From Adiantum capillus-veneris (taxonomy: Eukaryota; Streptophyta; Polypodiopsida; Polypodiales; Pteridaceae): a DNA stretch of 64,000 bases. Below the pieces are notes generated by a model that saw only the letters and a program-made list of their open reading frames with translations, searched no databases and was not told the origin of the DNA. Below, one piece after another: positions 32,233 to 43,195 of this stretch. Within the stretch, counting starts at the first letter, position 1; every line of letters begins with the position of its first letter. Where the stretch lies: positions 115,232,049 to 115,296,048 of the forward strand of contig CM043953.1 of the NCBI GenBank assembly GCA_014529385.2, given 5' to 3'. The position numbers and the translations under genes were made by a program.

Positions 32233-33225
32233 CTAAGACACAGGACAATCTTGTTTGCTAAGTTTCACATATGGTGGCAATGGAACACTCAATGCCTTTC
32301 CCTTATCCATATTGAAACATTGCAAAAACTTGTCAATATACTCTGTTTGAGATAACCAAATCAACTTCTTTGATCTGTCTCTCTCAATGCGCATACCAAG
32401 TATATGACTTGCCTCACCCATGTCTTTCATGTCAAACGATTTTGCCATCTTTGACTTCAAAGCTGAAATTTCTTCCAAGTGCTTGCCAGCAATCAACACG
32501 TCATCCACATACAAAATAAGGATCAGCCAGCTGCCATCCTTAGCCTTCTTTGTATATAGACAGTGATCGAACTCACTACGTTTGTAGCCTTGAGAAAGCA
32601 TAAACTTGTGGAATTTATGGTACCATGCCCTCGGTGATTGTTTTAAGCCATAAAGACTCTTTAACAACTGGCATACCCAATCTTCCTTGCCTTTCTCAAC
32701 AAACCCTTCTGGCTGCTGCATGTAAATTTCCACATCTAAATCACCATGCAAGAACGCTGTCTTGACATCCATTTGGTGCAACACCAAATCTAATATGGCA
32801 ACCAATGCAAGAAAGCATCTCAATGTAGTCATCTTGACCACCGGAGAGAAGACTTCATCAAAGTCAATGCCTTGTTCTTGCTTAAAGCCCTTGGCAACAA
32901 GCCTTGCTTTGTACTTTGGCTGACTATCATGAGCGGTGATCTTATACCTGTAAACCCATTTACAGGGTAGAGCCTTTTTGCCCCGTGGTAATTTAACCAG
33001 CTTCCATGTCTGGTTTTTATGCAGAGCTGTCATCTCTGACTGCATGGCCAATTGCCAATTCCCGGAGTCCTTCATTTGCACTGCTTCCTTGTAACATGAA
33101 GGCTCATTGCAATCAGTCAACATGACATAGTTCATAGATGGAACAAACCTATCAAGAGGTCGCGTGACACGTCCAGATCTACACACAATAGGTGGCTCAG
33201 GCTCAGCCACAACCTGTGGTTCCAC
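32233..33225 (-). pseudogene. C1 reverse transcriptase
   Basis: A full copia RT: WKLVKLPRGKKALPCKWVYR, the GIDFDEVFSPVVKMTTLR line, MDVKTAFLHGDL, and the catalytic LYVDDVLIAG (YVDD), then GMRIERDRSKKLIWLSQTEY. The frame is open from 33225 but preceded by a TAG that cuts it from integrase and followed by a TAG before RNase H. Bases 32258-32993 are repeated at 34469-35204 at about 99% identity. Confidence 0.92.
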
Positions 33226-33231
33226 TCTATC

Positions 33232-34323
33232 CTATCCTTGCTCCTCTTGAGCCCTGACATTTTGTCCTGCACGTGCAGGTCCATCTTCTTGGAAGACAAC
33301 TCTTCTAATCTCCTCAACCCTCTCTGGTTTATAATGATATTTGGATTCATTAAAGTGAACATCATTGCTGCAGACAACCTTTCTGGATTCAGGATCCCAA
33401 AGTCTGTACCCCATCTCACCAGAATTACCATAGCCTAGAAAGATGCACTTTCTACTCTTTGGCTCAAGTTTGTTCCTAAATTCCTTTGGAACGTGAGTAT
33501 ATGCCTCACAGCCAAAGACTCTAAGATGCTTGTATGAGGGCATTTTGCCTGACCATACCATCTCTGGCACTGAATCCTTCTGCAAAACCTTGGTAGGAGA
33601 TCTATTTACAAGATGAACAGCTGTTGATACAACTTCAGCCCAAAACCCATTTGGCAACTGTGCATTAGACAACATACTTCTGACCTTCTCTTGTATGGTC
33701 CTATTCATCCTCTCAACAACACCATTTTGAGGAGGATTGTAAGGAGCAGTAAGTTCATGTTTTATACCTTTTGACTCACAAAAGTCCTGAAAGGCCTTTG
33801 AAACATACTCTCCACCATTGTCAGTGCGTAAGCATTTAAGCTTCTTGCCACTCTGATTCTCCACAAGTGTCACAAACGTTTTGAAAACACTCAACGCTTC
33901 ATCCTTGTGCTTGAGAAAGTAAACCCATACTTTCCTCGAGTAATCATCTATAAATGTCATAAAGTAAGAAGCTCCCCCTAGAGATAGGTTAGGCATAGGT
34001 CCACACAAATCACTATGAACAAGTGCCAACTGTGTATCTCTTCTACTGCTTCTATGCTTATGTGGCTACTGTGTTTGCTTACCATACAGACAATGTTCAC
34101 AGAATTCAAAATCATTAAATGAAAAGCCAGGCAAATAACAAGAACGAGACAAGATTTCCATTCCCTTCTTGGACATATGTCCTAACCGGCTATGCCACAA
34201 AGAAACGTTCGGCTGCTCGGTTACATTGATTACATTTTTAGAGACATTTGATACATAAATCATGTAAAGTCCTCCAGACTTTACTCCATGTGCTACTGTC
34301 ATAGAACCCTGGATATCTTCCAC
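33232..34323 (-). pseudogene. C1 GAG-pre-integrase and integrase
   Basis: 34323-34066 encodes the pre-integrase finger region (LWHSRLGHMSKKGMEIL, CEHCLYGK). 34029-33232 encodes the core with HSDLCGPM, RTDNGGEY and VVERMNRT, giving the three catalytic acids D, D, E. It continues with NRSPTKVL and FGCEAYTHVPKEFRNKLEPK. A TAG at about 34064 separates the two pieces and another ends the frame at 33229. The element depends on this enzyme for insertion; this copy could not make a full-length protein without readthrough. Confidence 0.92.
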
Positions 34324-34468
34324 ATGTTCTGTCCAAAAGTGGTGACGTAGCCAGCATCATCAAGTAAACCTGTGCTGATCAAGCTCTTTGTAATTGCGGG
34401 AACATGTCTCACATTCTTCAACGTGAAAGAAGAGCCATTCTGAAACTTCAATTGAACATCTCCAACAC

Positions 34469-35204
34469 CTAAGTTTCACATATGGTGGCAATGGAACACT
34501 CAATGCCTTTCCCTTCTCCATATTGAAACGTTGCAAAACCTTGTCAATATACTCTGTTTGAGATAACCAAATCAACTTCTTTGATCTGTCTCTCTCAATG
34601 CGCATACCAAGTATATGACTTGCCTCACCCATGTCTTTCATGTCAAACGATTTTGCCATCTTTGACTTCAAAGCTGAAATTTCTTCCAAGTGCTTGCCAG
34701 CAATCAACATGTCATCCACATACAAAATAAGGATCAGCCAGCTGCCATCCTTAGCCTTCTTTGTATATAGACAGTGATCGAACTCACTACGTTTGTAGCC
34801 TTGAGAAAGCATAAACTTGTGGAATTTATGGTACCATGCCCTCGGTGATTGTTTTAAGCCATAAAGACTCTTTAACAACTGGCATACCCAATCTTCCTTG
34901 CCTTTCTCAACAAACCCTTCTGGCTGCTGCATGTAAATTTCCACATCTAAATCACCATGCAAGAACGCTGTCTTGACATCCATTTGGTGCAACACCAAAT
35001 CTAATATGGCAACCAATGCAAGAAAGCATCTCAATGTAGTCATCTTGACCACCGGAGAGAAGACTTCATCAAAGTCAATGCCTTGTTCTTGCTTAAAGCC
35101 CTTGGCAACAAGCCTTGCTTTGTACTTTGGCTGACTATCATGAGCGGTGATCTTATACCTGTAAACCCATTTACAGTGTAGAGCCTTTTTTCCCCGTGGT
35201 AATT
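34469..35204 (-). repeat. C1 internal duplication of RT, replacing protease core
   Basis: 736 bp repeat 32258-32993 in the same orientation with no indels (constant offset 2211). Differences are few, for example YVDDM for YVDDV. The flanks are the gag tail (GNSLITT) on one side and late protease text (GVGDVQLKFQNG) on the other, so the segment stands where the protease active site should be. The open frame here runs 35052-34360. Confidence 0.93.
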
Positions 35205-36142
35205 AGTGAATTTCCATCAGATGCTGTAAGAAGAGCTGAGTCCATTGTATTCTTCAAGAAGTAGATGTCTCCTGACACTAGACTGTCATCCTCTGCAACA
35301 GTGTTTGTCACATTTATTTCTTGAATCTTTACTGAGGACTTGTTCTTCTCACCATGGTCTTCAGCTTTCTCTTTGCCTTTTTCTGCTTTCCATTCTCTGC
35401 AGTCTCTTTTCATGTGACCCTTCTTGCCACAATGGTAGCATTCTATGTCACTCTTGCCTTTAGCACTGCGAGACTTGCTACGAGACTGATTCCTCTTTCC
35501 ACCTTTGTACTTTTCTTTGGTCCTTCCCCTGACACCTAAGGCTGTTCCTTTTCCTTTGTCCATTGTCTTTCTATTGGTTTCTTCAGTAACCAGACTTCCT
35601 TCTACACCTGCTATGTTCAAACCATCTGGAGGTGCAGAATTACTCAAAGCTGTGCGAAAAGTGTCCCAACTTTCCGGCAATGTGATCAACAGGAACATAG
35701 CTCTAACAGGTTCATCAAACTTGACACCTTGAGCTGACAACTGACTATAGATTGTGTTGAATTCATTCAAATGATTGGACATAGGTGTCCCTTCTTTCAT
35801 CTTCAAGTCAACAAGCTTTTTAAGCCAGTATACCTGTGAAGCTGCACTCTGCTTCTCATAAAGATCACTCAGCTTTAACCATGCTTGATAAGCCGACATC
35901 TCGTCTGCTACATTGAAGTAAACGCTTTCTGCCAAAGTCAGCATAATGGTAGAAAGTGCCAATTCATCCATTTCGCTCCATTCATCTTCGTCCATATCTT
36001 CTGGTTTTATCCCCTTGAGCTTTATAGGTTTTATCTGCTTCTTTTGTACCAACACGTGCCAAATTTTCTTCTTCCACAATGGGAAATTGGTTCCATCCAG
36101 CTTCTTGATATTGTAAAGAGCAGTGTCCTGTGATCCAGCCAT
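35205..36142 (-). CDS. C1 gag, about 310 aa
   Basis: Structural protein of the copia particle. It begins MAGSQDTALYNIKKLDGTNF, then WKKKIWHVL, a typical copia gag start. The middle has AYQAWLKLSDLYEKQSAASQ, LKMKEGTPMSNHLNEFN and LPESWDTFRTAL. A basic linker (GGKRNQSRSKSRSAKGKS) leads to one CCHC knuckle, CYHCGKKGHMKRDC. The frame is intact to the junction with the RT duplication, where it ends at 35171. The protease that should follow is missing. Confidence 0.9.
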
Positions 36143-37147
36143 AGCTACACTTCACAGTAGTTTACTTTTCTGGGAAAAATTCGGCAGAGTTTCCCCTGTA
36201 AACTGACCTCTGAACCAATATCAACCTGTCAAATGAACCAAGAAAGCTTCAGATTCTGCAGAAATTTTGGCAGAGTCTCCTTTGTAAAATGGCTCTGGTG
36301 TACTAAAAACAGACCAAAAAACAGCTCAAAAAACACTGTCTCTCTGACACTGTAAGCTGCGGGTAAACCTGTCCTGCACCTGTACTGTCTCTCACTGTCC
36401 TGTCACTGTTCTGTAAGCATAGACTGTGACAATGCCTCAACGGCAGTAAAGCAAAGATGCAATCCCAACTGTCTAACTCACAGTCAATACATCCTATTTG
36501 CCTATCTAAGGGTGCTCGAGGGATCGCTCCAAGACCTGTATCACCGAAAGGATCTCAACATTCGAGAATCCCCCAGCTCAATAAAACCTCACTCAACCCT
36601 CAACAAAGGCTGCAGTAAATCTGACAGTACATAGACTTCCCACAAAGTCATACATCCACAAATTTCCCATTGTATGCTGTAACCGCTGCGGCGGTTGTTG
36701 GCTGTGTGACTCACAGCCAGCAAACTCTCAACAAACATACATCATCTCTGACAATACATCCCATGTGGAAGTACCTGCAATGTCAAGATGAAATCTGGAA
36801 TATCAAGCAGCAAACACAAGCTACCTGATGAACTAGTGGATGTCGCCTACAGTCTGTGGGTAGATGCGCCCGTGTCGTATGTGACACACCTCCAAGAACT
36901 GTGAGCCGTCCTTCGATGTGTAGACAGCCACAAATCAACACTCTGAGAGTGTCGATATCCTCAGCACCTGCAGTCGTAGGCCGAAAACCCCAAATTTGCA
37001 GAGTCGGATCTGCACTCGTCGAGACCACGTAGTCGAAAATGGCCTGCGTAGACCTTTGTCGAAGCCGAACGGTGGCCGAGATGACCTCACTCCAATCTGA
37101 GTTGGTGACTCTAGCCTCTTGCAGTGCTGCCCCGAGCCTCGATCTGA
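36143..37147 (-). other. C1 leader
   Basis: About 1 kb between primer site and gag, with repeated CTGT/ACTGT-rich stretches at 36340-36430. Bases 36509-36602 are homologous to the T1 leader at 3081-3169. The minus-strand ORF 37217-36783 overlaps the LTR and has no known domain; it is probably chance. Confidence 0.6.
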
Positions 37148-37159
37148 GCTCTGATACCA
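37148..37159 (-). promoter_or_regulatory. C1 primer binding site, initiator Met
   Basis: Minus-strand TGGTATCAGAGC, an exact match to the common plant initiator-Met site, two bases inside the LTR. Confidence 0.92.
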
Positions 37160-37161
37160 GT

Positions 37162-37354
37162 TGAAGGAGTACGAGCGGAAGTGAGACGCGAGAGAGAAAG
37201 TGCGAGAAGAAGAGCACGAAGATAGGGTGAACTCGCTCTACTGTAAGCGTAGAGCATAGTGAGTTCTTATTAGGTTTTTACAAAAGAATATGTGTACATA
37301 CCTGGCGGCCCGCCCACTTACCTGGGCGACCACATTGGGCTTTATACCCCAGCA
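37162..37354 (-). repeat. C1 5' LTR
   Basis: 193 bp, the partner of 31269-31462, starting TGCTGGGGTATAAAGCC in element orientation. Right target duplication CAAAG follows at 37355-37359. Confidence 0.95.
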
Positions 37355-38534
37355 CAAAGATGTTGCAATTGTTTTGAAGTTGCATGTCCAATATGGAAGC
37401 TATGAGAACAAAGAAGCAGATTGATGATGCGATGGAGATGGCACTTGATGCCATATATGATCAATGGAATATTTTTCAAGGACACGATCTAGATCGTTAT
37501 CTTGCATGCTATGAAGCAAAGATGAGGAGTCAAGGAGTTCCTAAAGATTGGATGATCATGTCTTTTAGCTCTTTGGTAGGTTCAGATTTTAAAGCTGAAG
37601 TGCAAGAGTTAGCAAAGGTTTACCCCGATTGATGGAGTGATTTTGCCGACATGTTTGTTGACATAAATTGAGTTTTCTAGCATTTCTTTGAGCCAAGTTA
37701 GAAGAAGTTGTTGTTGCATGTCTCAGGGAGGATGATCATTTGATACTTCAAGATGATGCCAACATAGTGGAAGCTGTTTATGCTAGATTGGGTACGACAT
37801 ATTCTCCAAAGTCCCCACATGATATTGAGAAGGATATTTTGCTACAACCTACAAAATATTCAGTGGGTGAGCTCTATGAATATGATCTTTCTTATTTGTT
37901 TGATACCAGTGAAGGAGATGATGACCGCAATACTACTGTCATGTCACATGATGTATGTATGCCTATGTTGGATCATGTAATTGTTCCAAAAAGTGAAGAA
38001 GCAGGTGCAACAGTCTTAGAACAGGAGAAGAACAACGTAGAAGATACTTCTATCCTTTATTGTGATGCATGCACTAAAGTTGATGCTTCTTATGATGAAA
38101 GTGGCTGCTTAGAGTGGTTAGTCAAAGAGGTTTTTGTAGATAAAACCATATGTATGCCTTGTAAATCTATTGAGCTTAATGGAATGCAAGCTAGTCCAAA
38201 ATTATCACATGAAATGTCTGAAGAGTTGCAGGAGCAGATGGTAGTTGTTGAAAGTATACTGATAGGTAGCAATGATGAGCCAGATGAAGATGTTATTATT
38301 GTTGCTTTCTTATGTGGATGTGACACATATGAGTGGATTAATTTGGAGGTCTTTTTTTATGAGAGTGCTCATTTAGAGGGGTTGCAAGAAGAACCTTCAC
38401 AAAGTACCAATGGATTTTTGGGTGCCATAGAAGCATATGAAGCAGAAGAGGATGAGGAAATATATGAAGACTGCATGGTTGAACTTTTTTGTGTACTTGA
38501 CATCTCCAAAATGGCTGATGCTCAGGATATCTAG
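37355..38534 (+). pseudogene. L1 gag-like frame, copy 1
   Basis: The frame starts left of C1 (31180-31268, with NDPGWEEQME just after the primer site) and continues here. 37384-37632 has a Gag-like segment: YDQWNIFQGHDLDRYLACYE, GVPKDWMIMSFSSLVG and EVQELAKVYP. After stops it goes on at 37740-38534 in an acidic, Cys-containing C-terminal half (CDACTKVDASYDESGCLEWL). There is no zinc knuckle and no pol domain. It is homologous to 40640-42098. The pattern 'F-x-G-x-DLD-x-[YF]L-x-x-x-E' fits retrotransposon capsids but is weak on its own. Confidence 0.6.
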
Positions 38535-39753
38535 GGAGTTCCTCCTTGTATGGCTTCTCACTCATGAGTTGCCAGAAGATGCAATTTCTAGCTCTTTGAA
38601 AGCTGATAAGAATTTTCAAGGCTCCACAAATAGTCCAATGAAAGGTGTTATGGTTGTTAAAGCTATTCCGCATAGCCAAGTTGGAATCCTCACTAGCCAT
38701 GACTCTATTACTACAGGTACAGGCTGTTTAAAGACTTTTTATAGCTATGAAGTTAGAGGGGGTGATGATGCTAAGACACCATGGGTGTTGCAAGGACTGT
38801 ACACTTTTCTTCACTTCCTTGGACAAAGCACAACTTATGGTTGGACTTCCATGCTCTTTTTAATGATGCTTATGTCATGATGCTTGGGATGTCTGTAAAA
38901 GGGAGTCAGTGCTCTTTGATGCTTGCTAGTAACAAGCTAAAGTTGCCAACAGTTTAAGGGATGTGGATGATGCACTATGCTCCAAGTAAAGCTCTAGCAT
39001 ATTGTGGGATTCATAAGTGCTATGTACTCTCAATGGCATTTGATCCAAGAGATTCTAAGGATTTGAAGAAGCAGGTTCAATACGGATGGATACATTTGGA
39101 TGTGCAAAGAAGATGCTTGCTATTTGCATAAAAAATAACTTACCAGGGATGTTTATTGTTGAAGGTTATAGGTAACACATGGCTGTGTGGATACTATGAT
39201 GCTTCTATACTTGGGGAGTTTTTTATTATGCCTTTTGATCCTAAAGGATATTAAGATGCAGATTGGGATTTTAAGGGGAAGCATTTACTTGTTTTTTGTA
39301 TCAACATCAGGTTTTTTGCCCGATTGTTTGTTATTAGTTATGCTATGCGGACACAATTTTGGGTTTTGTGCTCATTAAGATTACATGGTTAGCTTTCATT
39401 AAACTAATTTGGACAATTAAGCTATCTTCACATCTTTTTTGAGTTGATATCAGAAGAAGGGACTTGACATCCATTCCGTGTGCAAGGCATATTTAAGCAT
39501 ACTTAAGCTTGATAGAGCCTTAGAATTAAGCTTGATGGTCAAGACATGTGCATGACGTACTGCACATACTTGAGTTTGGTGGGGTTCACTATACATGGTT
39601 TCTATTTATTAGATGTGCTGGATATGCATTGATTATGGTTCAAAGAGTTGTGGTGAGCAAGTTACCTACAGATGATGCTTTTTAAGAAGCAAAATAACAC
39701 TTAACAAGATGGTTGGCACATGTCGGAGGATGTTTAAGTTTAGAGGGGGTGAA
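38535..39753 (+). other. L1 body 1, 3' non-coding part
   Basis: Mostly non-coding, and homologous to 42099-43195 (for example GGATATTAAGATGCAG and ATTTACTTGTTTTT words). It ends in the polypurine tract AGAGGGGGTGAA just before the middle LTR. Confidence 0.55.
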
Positions 39754-40625
39754 TGTCATGTTGTGGTGCATCCAAGCAGAGAAAATATGCTCAAGGATTG
39801 AATTTTGCACAATTTGGTTCATATATATGAAGGACCATTACCATTGTGTTTCAAGAATAAACTGCCATGGTTAAAACGTATGACAAAAGTGGTGTACATC
39901 AGAGAGCACACATTGAGATCTTGGTGCCCACTTCACAAAAAGCTTGGAGTCTTGATGGTTCAAGTAAAGAAAGAAGCATTTGTACTTGGTACTATAGCAT
40001 GTAAGCCGAATATGGTGTACTTCAATATTAATGGCACTTAGTGGACACCCCCACCCAAAAGAGGCATGAAGGTAAGTTGAAGGCAAGGCCGAAAGCATGG
40101 GAGAAGTTTTTGCTGCCTTGAGGTGCTTAGAAGCTCTCACAAACAAAATGAAGTTTGGTGGAGAAGGTGGAGTTTGGGAACTTTGGGAATTTTGTGATGT
40201 AAGAAGAAGTGAGGGATTTATTCCACATGGGGAGGAGTACAAAGGTTTGAAGGGTTATATATCAAAGGAGGAAGGGCTCATTGGTAACAAGTGGTGAGGC
40301 TCTCTCTTGGCTTGTGGGCTTGTGGGACGTTCTTGAGGAGCCGTGGGCAGCCTCTGTTCAAGATTGGGGTGCATGGGCAGTTGAGTGTGAACATGGGCGG
40401 GGGGGGGGGGGGGGGGGGGCTCCCTTAAGCTGGCGGGTGGTCCCATTGCCCAAAACCTTTGGGATTTATAGAGAGGTTTTTTTTAAAAGATAAGGCAAGG
40501 AAGGAACTAGGAGGGTAGTTACAACACCATGACTACCCCTCCCTCGACTTGGCATGTAAAATATAGCCTAAGGCTATATATAGGGAGAACAAAAAGCAAG
40601 GGCTATTAGGAGGAGAGCCTTGAAG
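39754..40625 (+). repeat. L1 middle LTR, 3' part deleted
   Basis: It begins TGTCATGTTGTGGTGC after a polypurine tract. It matches the 5' LTR to about 30605 (AGGAGGAGAGCCTTG) and then jumps straight to the body sequence CAATCCGGGGTGGG, losing about 570 bp and the primer site. It also preserves the empty site of S2 at about 40110. Confidence 0.8.
40399..40419 (+). repeat. Run of 21 G in L1 middle LTR
   Basis: A guanine homopolymer; the sister LTR has a run of only about 7 G at about 30366. It may form a quadruplex, or may be an assembly-sensitive length. Confidence 0.85.
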
Positions 40626-40639
40626 CAATCCGGGGTGGG

Positions 40640-42098
40640 AAGTGTAGATGGAGAACTCAGAGCATATGATGGATTTTATGGAAGCATTGACTTCAAAAGG
40701 GCTTGATGGTAATCTGACAATTCTAGATTTTTTGAAGATGCTCCAATTGGTACAAGGATATCTATGTGAAATATAAGCTATGAAAACAAAGAAGCAAGTT
40801 GATGATGCAGTGGAGATGGCACTTGATGTCGTATATGATCAATGGAATATTTTTCAAGGACACGACCTAGATGGTTTTCTTGCATGTTGTGAAGCAGAGA
40901 TGAGGAATCAAGGAGTTTGTGAAGACCGCATGATCATGTCTTTTAGCTCCTTGGTAGGTTCATATTTTCAAGCTGAAGTGCAAGAGTTAGCAAAGGTTTA
41001 CCCCAATCAATGGGATGATTTTGCAGACGCATTTGTTGACATAAGGTCAAAGGTCTTAGAGTTGGAGTAGCTTACTTATGAAAGAGAAAATCAAGAGGAT
41101 GAGCACTTGGTACAAAATTTGAGTTTTCGAGCATTGCTTTGTGCCAAGTTAGAAGAAGTTGTTGATGCATGTCTTTATGGAAGATAATCAATTGATACTT
41201 CAAAATGACGCAAACATAGTGGAAGTTGTTTATGCTAGATTGGGTATGATGTTTTCACCAGAGTCCTTGTATGATGCCAAAAAGGATGTATTGCTACAAC
41301 CTACAAAAGATTCAGTGAGCTCCTTGAATTTGATCTTTCTTACTTGTTTGACACCATTGAAGAAGGTGACGACCACAATAGTATTGTCATGTCACATGAT
41401 ATATGCATGCCTATGTTGGATAATGCACTTATTCTAGAGAATGAAGATATAGGAGCAATAGTTTCAAAACAAGAGAAGGACAACATAGCATATACGTCTA
41501 TTACTTCTATCCTTGATTGTGATGCATGCACTAAAGTTGATGCTTTTCAAGATGAAAGTGGCTACCTAGAGTGGTTAGTCAACGAGGTTATTGTGGAAAA
41601 AAACCTATGTATTCCTTATAAAGTTGTTGAGGTTGATGGAATGTAGGCCAATCCAAAAACTATCATGTGGTATGTTAAAAGAGTTCCGGGAGCAGATGGT
41701 TGTTGTTGAAGGTATGCTAATAGGTACTGATGATCTAGAGCCATATGAAGACATAGTTATTGAAAGCATGCTAACAGGTGTTGTTGAGAAGCCAGATGAA
41801 GATGAAGTTTGCTAATTTTTTATTTAGATGTGATACATATGATTTGAACCTGCAGGGCTCTTTTGATGAGATTGCCCATTCAAAGGGGGTGCAATATGTG
41901 CCTTTGCAGTGTTATGTTGGACTGTTCAGCAGCATGAATGCATATGAGGAAGCAAACAATGATGAAGAGTATGAAGATTGTCTTGATGAAGCTATTTGTG
42001 TGACTTCTATTGAACAGATTATTCTAGAGACTCTACTTATGCTTTCTCATGGATTGCATGAAGAAGAAACTCCTATACTTACAACAAAGATAGGATAA
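40640..42098 (+). pseudogene. L1 gag-like frame, copy 2
   Basis: Homologous to 37384-38534 and better at the start: from about 40650 it reads MMDFMEALTSKGLDGNLTIL, then FLKMLQLVQGYL, then the Gag-like segment at 40780-41070 (KKQVDDAVEMALDVVYDQW, FQGHDLDGFLACCE, FSSLVGSYFQAEVQELAKV, QWDDFADAFVDI). The C-terminal acidic part lies in pieces at 41344-41646, 41591-41815 and 41778-42098. Several stops. No protease, RT or integrase follows, so the element is non-autonomous. Confidence 0.6.
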
Positions 42099-43195
42099 TC
42101 CAAGTGAAGGTGGTTGTGATGTAGCTATAGGTTCTTCAAACTTTAATGTTGGCTACGATGCTAGAGGGGGCGATGCTACTAAAATGTCACAGATATTCAA
42201 AGGAAAGAAGCTTTATATGAAAAAACTAAGGGTTTTTGGATGGTGTAGTGCAAATTATGGCTGGATATGGTGCTTTCTTTCATGATGCTTATGTCAATGA
42301 TGTTTTGAATGCGAGTAAAAGGGAGTCAGTGATGTTTGGATGCTAGTAAAAGGGAGTCAGTGTTCTTCAAGGCTTGCTAGTAATTAGGCCACAGGAGTTT
42401 ATGAGATGTGAGTGCTACACTATGCTTCAAGTGAAGCTCTAACATATTGTGAGGCTCATAAGTGCTATGTACTCTCAATGGTATTTGATCCAAGAGATTC
42501 TGAGGATCTTAAGAAGCAAGTTCAATATGGATGGGTACTCCTGGATGATCAAAGAGAAGGTGTGATGTTTAACCAGAATTAACTTACTAGAAATGTTTAA
42601 TGGTGATGGATACAGGCAATGTATGGCTATGTTGATATTATGAAGCTTCTCTACTTGGGAAATTTCATAACATGCCTTTTGATCCTAGAGGATATTGCTA
42701 TGCAGAGTAGGGTTTTAAGAGGAAGCATTTACTTGTTTTTTTATAGCCACATGCTTTTTTCCAGTTTATTTGTTATTAAAATTATGCTATGTAGACATAT
42801 TTTTGGGTTTTGTGCTCGGTAACTTTACATGGCTAACTTTCATTCAACTTCTTTGGACAATTAAGCTATCTTCACATCTTTTTTGGGTTGATACCAGAAG
42901 AAGAAACTTGACAGCCATTCCATGTGCAAGGCAATTAAAGCAACTTGAGTTTGACGGAGCCTCAAAATTAAGCTTGATGGTCAAGGCGTGTGCATGACAT
43001 ACCGTGCATACTTGAGTTTGGTGAGGTTCACTATACAGGGTTTCTACTTATTGGTTGTGCTAAATATGCATTGAGTATGGTCCAGAGAACTGTGGTGAAC
43101 AATTACCTACATGTGATGCTTTTGATGAAGCAAATTAATAATTATCAGGGACGATTGGCACATGCCAAACGATGTGCAAGTTCAAAGGGGGTGGA
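42099..43195 (+). other. L1 body 2, 3' non-coding part
   Basis: Homologous to 38535-39753; no coding signal. GAGTCAGTG repeats at about 42324 and 42355 mark a short local duplication (AAAAGGGAGTCAGTG). It ends in the polypurine tract CAAAGGGGGTGGA. Confidence 0.55.

Larger units (their letters stand above)
31269..37354 (-). mobile_element. C1: Ty1/copia retrotransposon, rearranged
   Basis: A complete minus-strand element with short LTRs (31269-31462 and 37162-37354) and an exact target duplication CAAAG at 31264-31268 and 37355-37359. Order on the minus strand is LTR, initiator-Met primer site, leader of about 1 kb, gag, a misplaced extra RT segment, integrase, RT, RNase H, polypurine tract, LTR. 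The domain order integrase before RT marks it as copia. In-frame TAG codons interrupt pol at about 34064, 33229 and 32233. The LTRs differ at roughly 8 of 194 positions. It lies in the first body of L1. Confidence 0.95.

Noticed and set aside
32233-34066. All three internal stops of C1 pol are TAG, and four of six in T2, suggesting programmed readthrough
   Set aside because: Positions differ between elements and do not sit at gag-pol junctions. Several look like simple decay (a Trp or Tyr codon is expected). The sample is too small.
37148-37159. tRNA-like match (initiator Met)
   Set aside because: Only the 12-base primer site is present here and at 49064; no tRNA gene cloverleaf surrounds either.
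36783-37217. Minus-strand ORF of 144 codons across the C1 5' LTR and leader
   Set aside because: It crosses the LTR border and primer site and has no domain; leader sequence read by chance.
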